From positions 1 through 25,739 of the forward strand of contig JAFUUB010000031.1 of NCBI GenBank assembly GCA_017483985.1: a DNA stretch of 25,739 nt, in the 5' to 3' direction. This document shows, piece by piece, positions 23,126 to 25,739 of this stretch. The notes under the pieces are model-generated. The model made no database searches. It saw nothing but the letters and a program-made list of their open reading frames with translations, and was not told where the DNA came from. How positions within the stretch are numbered: the stretch's first letter is position 1; each line of letters starts with the position of its first letter. Made by a program: the position numbers and the translations under genes. This DNA comes from Bacteroidales bacterium. GTDB taxonomy: Bacteria; Bacteroidota; Bacteroidia; Bacteroidales; UBA932.

Positions 23126-23428
23126 TTACAAGAGGGCGTAGAACTTGGAGATATAGATCAGGACGATCAGCACCAGGATCAGGCCCACGATGCCGATGTA
23201 GGTCTGGGCCTTGGTCGATCCGCGGCGGCGGGTATAGTTGCCGTTGCGGAACGCGCCCTGGATATAGGAGCCGGGGGCATGTTCCCCTTTCTCCTGGTTT
23301 TCCTTCTCGATGCTGCCGTCGACCTTGCCGAACATCTGGCGACGTTCTTCCTTCTCCTGGTCATAGTAGATCGGCTTGTAATTGAAGACCCTGTGCTCCT
23401 GGTCTCCGAAAAAACTGAATCGTGCCAT
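23126..23428 (-). CDS. Small membrane protein of unknown function, first gene of the mutL operon
   Basis: The 100-residue protein begins MARFSFFGDQEHRVFNYKPIYYD. It has a charged, probably cytoplasmic N-terminal part (about 1-72, rich in Lys, Arg and Glu) and ends with one strongly hydrophobic segment (about 76-97), giving a tail-anchored topology. No catalytic motif is visible. The aromatic N-terminus with FNYKPIYYD looks conserved, and in my recollection proteins with this pattern stand beside mutL in other Bacteroidales. It has a promoter in the intergenic region shared with ispF and lies 4 bp before mutL. Confidence 0.8.
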   Translation of the reverse strand: MARFSFFGDQEHRVFNYKPIYYDQEKEERRQMFGKVDGSIEKENQEKGEHAPGSYIQGAFRNGNYTRRRGSTKAQTYIGIVGLILVLIVLIYISKFYALL

Positions 23429-23454
23429 GGTTTGGTCCGTTATCTGTCAATTAG

Positions 23455-23462
23455 CAAAATTA
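23455..23462 (-). promoter_or_regulatory. -7 element of the mutL operon
   Basis: On the minus strand, TAATTTTG (23462-23455) matches TAnnTTTG. The start site would be near 23449, about 20 nt before the ATG at 23428. No TTTG is found at the ideal spacing; one lies 24 nt upstream (23490-23487). Confidence 0.5.
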
Positions 23463-23475
23463 ACATATTTTTCCG

Positions 23476-23483
23476 TATTTTTG
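23476..23483 (+). promoter_or_regulatory. -7 element of ispF
   Basis: TATTTTTG matches TAnnTTTG and would start transcription near 23488, leaving a leader of about 15 nt. It is divergent from, and 13 bp away from, the mutL-operon -7 element, so the two polymerase sites overlap. Confidence 0.55.
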
Positions 23484-23502
23484 TGTCAAATACGAATCTC
23501 CC

Positions 23503-24006
23503 ATGGGAAATTGCCTCCAAAACACATGCCCGGTCCGCGTTGGCAACGGGTATGACGTCCACCAGCTGGCCCCGGACCTGCCGATGTGGCTCGGCGGCGT
23601 GCGGATCGATGCGCCGGTCGGCTTCGTGGCCCATTCCGACGGCGATGTCGCCATCCACGCCCTGTGCGACGCCCTGCTGGGCTGCCGCGGTCTCGGAGAC
23701 ATCGGCCACCATTTCCCGGATACCTCCGACACGTGGAAAGGTGCCGACAGCAAGGACTTGCTCCGCCGGGTGCTGGACCTGGTCTGCACCGACGGCTGGC
23801 AGGTCGGCAACGTGGACATCACCATCGCCCTCCAGCGGCCGAAGATCGCCGCCTATGTCCCGCAGATGCGGTCGGTGCTGGCCGGCATCCTGGGCGTCGG
23901 GGAGGACTGCGTGTCCGTCAAGGCGACCACGACCGAGAAGATGGGCTTCGTGGGCCGCTGCGAGGGCTGCCAGGTCTGGGCCACGGCCGTCATCTGGCGG
24001 CCATAG
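23503..24006 (+). CDS. ispF: 2-C-methyl-D-erythritol 2,4-cyclodiphosphate synthase
   Basis: IspF makes MEcPP in the non-mevalonate isoprenoid pathway. The 167-residue protein has the zinc ligands Asp18 and His20 in GYDVH and His52 in HSDGDVAIH, the GDIGHHFPD loop (65-73) and the ATTTEKMGF segment (141-149) that contacts the nucleotide. The length is normal for a single-domain enzyme. The N-terminus is about ten residues longer than many family members and contains two cysteines (Cys4, Cys9), but no better start lies downstream before the conserved core. It is monocistronic, divergent from mutL, with the tRNA genes behind it. I see no convincing terminator between 24007 and 24070. Confidence 0.96.
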   Translation: MGNCLQNTCPVRVGNGYDVHQLAPDLPMWLGGVRIDAPVGFVAHSDGDVAIHALCDALLGCRGLGDIGHHFPDTSDTWKGADSKDLLRRVLDLVCTDGWQVGNVDITIALQRPKIAAYVPQMRSVLAGILGVGEDCVSVKATTTEKMGFVGRCEGCQVWATAVIWRP

Positions 24007-24070
24007 GGCGCCTTTCCCGGCCCGCGACGCTTTCTCCATATCCGCAACCTTCAAGTTTTTGCAAAAAAAA

Positions 24071-24101
24071 TTTGCAGATTGCCAAAAGAGTTGTACATTT
24101 G
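24071..24101 (+). promoter_or_regulatory. Promoter of the tRNA genes
   Basis: TTTG (24071-24074) and TACATTTG (24094-24101) are exactly 19 nt apart. The start site near 24107 lies about 24 nt before the mature 5' end of tRNA-Gln. Confidence 0.8.
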
Positions 24102-24130
24102 CAGTCCCAATCGGTAACGAGCGGGAACAT

Positions 24131-24204
24131 TGAGATATGGTGTAATGGTAGCACTACAGATTCTGGCTCTGTCAGTGAGGGTTCGAATCCTTCTATCTCA
24201 ACCA
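24131..24204 (+). tRNA. tRNA-Gln, anticodon CTG
   Basis: The cloverleaf is complete: acceptor TGAGATA pairs with TATCTCA, the anticodon stem ACAGA with TCTGT, and the 7-nt loop TTCTGGC places CTG at 34-36. The T arm has the usual GGTTCGAATCC core. The discriminator A and a genome-encoded CCA end the gene (24201-24204). It is followed by tRNA-Met 52 bp downstream. Confidence 0.93.
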
Positions 24205-24245
24205 ACGCACGGTTTCGCAGCCAAGCAGAATCGATGCGTTTTTTT
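24204..24245 (+). terminator. Possible terminator after tRNA-Gln
   Basis: AACGCA (24204-24209) pairs with TGCGTT (24235-24240) across a 25-nt loop and is followed by a T run to 24245. The long loop makes it weak, and the stem begins inside the encoded CCA. Confidence 0.35.
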
Positions 24246-24256
24246 AATGAAAGGAT

Positions 24257-24330
24257 GGCGGGGTAGCTCAGCTGGTTAGAGCGTCGGATTCATAATCCGG
24301 AGGTCGTGGGATCGTGACCCACTCCCGCTA
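24257..24330 (+). tRNA. tRNA-Met, anticodon CAT (elongator type)
   Basis: Acceptor GGCGGGG pairs with TCCCGCT, with G-T pairs at both ends, followed by T8-A9. The D arm is GCTC-AGCTGGTTA-GAGC, and the anticodon loop TTCATAA places CAT at 34-36. The T stem is GTGGG/CCCAC. The initiator hallmarks (1-72 mismatch and three G-C pairs in the anticodon stem) are absent, so elongator Met is preferred. The lysidine-type Ile tRNA, with the same gene anticodon, cannot be fully excluded. CCA is not encoded. The T loop reads ATCGTGA, so positions 54 and 58 are A and T, the reverse of the usual T54-A58. Confidence 0.88.
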
Positions 24331-24396
24331 CAAAGTCAATCACATACGCAACGCGGCAAGTACGACGCCGCCTGCATCTAACCTCACCATATGCCT

Positions 24397-24425
24397 CCGG
24401 CGCAGTACCCTGCGGCGGTTTTTTT
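24397..24425 (+). terminator. Intrinsic terminator downstream of the tRNA genes
   Basis: CCGGCGCAG (24397-24405), a TACC loop and CTGCGGCGG (24410-24418) form a stem with one mismatch, followed by seven T residues (24419-24425). From 24426 to 24545 I see no gene or clear signal; this is where base composition shifts to the AT-richer integrase region. Confidence 0.8.
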
Positions 24426-24545
24426 GTTATATATCAGGCTGTTGCGTTGAGTGTATCCTTGTTTAGACAGAGGTCATGCCCTACGGCTCATCTGCAACTA
24501 AACACGCTAGAAATCTGCTGGAAACCACGAAAGGATTGACCTTAT

Positions 24546-24583
24546 TTGTGACCAGTTATGTTTAACCAATAAAGTGGTCACAA
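24546..24583. repeat. 9-bp perfect inverted repeat directly before the integrase gene
   Basis: TTGTGACCA (24546-24554) and TGGTCACAA (24575-24583) are separated by 20 bp. The right arm ends 3 bp before the integrase ATG. It could be a recombinase or repressor binding site, or a hairpin that covers the start region. Confidence 0.65.
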
Positions 24584-24586
24584 CTT

Positions 24587-25627
24587 ATGGTTCGTAACAC
24601 GGCAAATGTCTCGTTCTACTGTCGCGAGAGCAAGAAAAACAAAGATGGTCTGGCTCCCATTGAATTGAGTTTGCTTATAAATGGGAAGCGATGTTTCGTT
24701 CAATTACCACGAAAAGAGGCTCCTAGTACGTTCAGAAGGCTATTAAATCTAAAGAAAGGATGTGAACTACGGGATTATCTTGATGCTATTCGGAACCGTC
24801 TGAACGAGATTGAAACAGCCCTTTTGAGGGAAGGACTTCCACTCACAACAGACATGCTTCGGGAATACTTCCGCTCCGGCGGGTTCAAAACGTACACAAT
24901 CAAGGACTTGTTCGACGATTACATGGCTATCCTTCTTAAGAGAGTTGGAAAGGATCTGACGGCAAAGACCTATCGGAAATACGAGATCGCCAGGGATAAA
25001 TTCTTTCAGGTAATCTCACCTACTGAACCAGCAACAGCTATAACCAAAGCCGTTATCATGGATTTCATGGCTACGATGAACCAAAGCTTGGACTATGTGA
25101 CTACGAACGGATATTGTCAGAAAGTAAAAACGATTGTTCAATTCGGAATTGACAACAATCGGATTAAAATCAACCCGTTTAGTAATATTCATCTTAGGAA
25201 AGGAGAGAAATGCGTGCAATTTCTGTCAGAAGAAGAGGTCTCCAAGATCCGGGATACGGATTTTCACAATGAGAGCCTAAACAGGGTAAGGGATCTGTTT
25301 ATCTTCCAAGCAGCATCCGGTTTATCCTATTCGGACATGGCGAAACTTAAACCGGAAGATTACCAACAAAATAATGACGGTCAATACTATATACATGATA
25401 AAAGGAATAAAACCGGAGTGTTTTATACCGCAGTCATCCTCGCCGATGGAGTAGAAATCTTGAAAAAGTACAACTTCCAACTCCCTATCATTACCAACCA
25501 CAAGGTCAATGTCTATCTGAAAACAATCCGGGATCTATGCGGTATCCAAAAGCCGATCTTCTCACATGTCGCTCGCCACACGTATGCGACGCGTTGTCTT
25601 AACGTTATAGGGCTTCGTGTCGGGTGA
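24587..25627 (+). CDS. Tyrosine recombinase (phage/conjugative-transposon integrase), interrupted before the catalytic tyrosine
   Basis: The open frame encodes 346 residues. An N-terminal arm-binding-like region (about 1-100) is followed by a SAM-like core-binding domain (about 103-195) and the start of the catalytic domain (about 212 onward). Recognisable catalytic positions are Lys275 in RNKTG and His327/Arg330 of HxxR in SHVARHTYATRCL. The first-arginine position in ASGLSYSDMAKL is Ser247, a substitution known from Bacteroides conjugative-transposon integrases. The frame ends about 15 residues after HxxR, so the LGH box and the Tyr nucleophile are missing; a complete protein would be about 60 residues longer. 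The gene is AT-richer than the core genome and lies 256 bp downstream of a tRNA gene, typical of an integrated element. Confidence 0.85.
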   Translation: MVRNTANVSFYCRESKKNKDGLAPIELSLLINGKRCFVQLPRKEAPSTFRRLLNLKKGCELRDYLDAIRNRLNEIETALLREGLPLTTDMLREYFRSGGFKTYTIKDLFDDYMAILLKRVGKDLTAKTYRKYEIARDKFFQVISPTEPATAITKAVIMDFMATMNQSLDYVTTNGYCQKVKTIVQFGIDNNRIKINPFSNIHLRKGEKCVQFLSEEEVSKIRDTDFHNESLNRVRDLFIFQAASGLSYSDMAKLKPEDYQQNNDGQYYIHDKRNKTGVFYTAVILADGVEILKKYNFQLPIITNHKVNVYLKTIRDLCGIQKPIFSHVARHTYATRCLNVIGLRVG

Positions 25628-25739
25628 AGCGCGATTTGGAGCCCGGTTGTGCGAGTCCCTGCCGCGGTAGGACGCCCGAACTGGCACCTATATATTGGGG
25701 AAAAAGGAAGTGACGGGCTTGCCCGTCGAAGCAAAGTCA
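25604..25739 (+). other. Hairpin-rich GC-rich sequence interrupting the integrase; candidate group II intron 5' part
   Basis: After the integrase HxxR box the composition changes abruptly to a GC-rich, non-coding-looking stretch full of potential RNA stems. GGGCT (25610-25614) can pair with AGCCC (25640-25644). GTCC..TGCC can pair with GGTA-GGAC around CGCG (about 25655-25673), and GACGGG-CTTG-CCCGTC forms a perfect hairpin near 25713-25728. A GTG followed by CGGGTGAA (25617-25627) recalls the 5' end of group II introns, but it does not match GTGYG exactly. A GTGCG does occur at 25649-25653. The window ends before any reverse transcriptase or domain V could be seen, so this stays a hypothesis. 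Confidence 0.35.

Noticed and set aside
21316..23385. A 689-codon plus-strand open frame opposite mutL
   Set aside because: MutL motifs are unambiguous on the minus strand; the plus frame is a composition artefact.
25513..25734. A 73-codon minus-strand open frame at the right edge
   Set aside because: It crosses the integrase junction on the opposite strand and is rich in Arg, Pro and Thr with no domain, as expected for a chance frame.
24332..25739. Shared AAAGTCA at 24332-24338 and at the window end as an attachment-site repeat
   Set aside because: The match is only about eight bases and lies inside the hairpin-rich insertion at the right, so chance is the simpler explanation.
1..25739. 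CRISPR arrays, rRNA genes, toxin-antitoxin or restriction systems
   Set aside because: I looked for regularly spaced repeats and for typical defence gene motifs and found none.

Overview
The window looks like a piece of a GC-rich Bacteroidales chromosome. Three things point there: a SusC/SusD polysaccharide-utilisation operon, lipoprotein signal peptides of Bacteroidetes type, and repeated Bacteroidetes-type promoters (TAnnTTTG at -7, in the best cases with TTTG 19 nt upstream). I cannot place it below the order. Both ends are mobile DNA that is visibly AT-richer or differently composed than the core.

Layout. Positions 1-533 hold the terminal part of an IS3-family insertion sequence, with orfA running off the left edge on the minus strand. 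Positions 601-9505 are a five-gene plus-strand operon: a SusC-type TonB-dependent receptor, a SusD-type lipoprotein, a GH18 glycosidase lipoprotein, and two DUF1735/LamG lipoproteins. This resembles the GH18 endo-beta-N-acetylglucosaminidase loci that take up N-glycan or GlcNAc-containing polymers, reduced to one enzyme and with no regulator in view. Next come a secreted NlpC/P60 cell-wall peptidase (9542), a DASS/SLC13 sodium-anion symporter behind a long structured leader (10695), a nitroreductase (12252) and a small conserved hypothetical gene (13083).

From 13370 to 23428 all genes are on the minus strand and tightly packed. Read in the direction of transcription they are: a small membrane protein, mutL, a rhomboid protease, a membrane-anchored endonuclease/exonuclease/phosphatase protein, a TsaC/Sua5 protein, rsmE and a YfcE-type phosphoesterase. 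A small lipoprotein gene with its own promoter follows, then radA-dacB-galE. Most of these are housekeeping functions in DNA repair, tRNA and rRNA modification, wall remodelling and UDP-galactose supply. ispF is divergent from the mutL operon, and its 3' side carries tRNA-Gln(CUG) and tRNA-Met(CAU).

The right end, downstream of the tRNAs, is an accessory-element boundary: a tyrosine recombinase (24587) preceded by an inverted repeat. Its reading frame stops just after the HxxR box and before the catalytic tyrosine. It runs into a hairpin-rich GC-rich stretch that may be the 5' part of a group II intron or another insertion.

I found no CRISPR array, rRNA or obvious defence system. The most interesting signals are the interrupted integrase, the structured leader of the anion transporter, two places where an intrinsic terminator is fused to the next gene's promoter (one giving a nearly leaderless peptidase mRNA), and a MutL whose metal-dependent endonuclease motifs are degraded.
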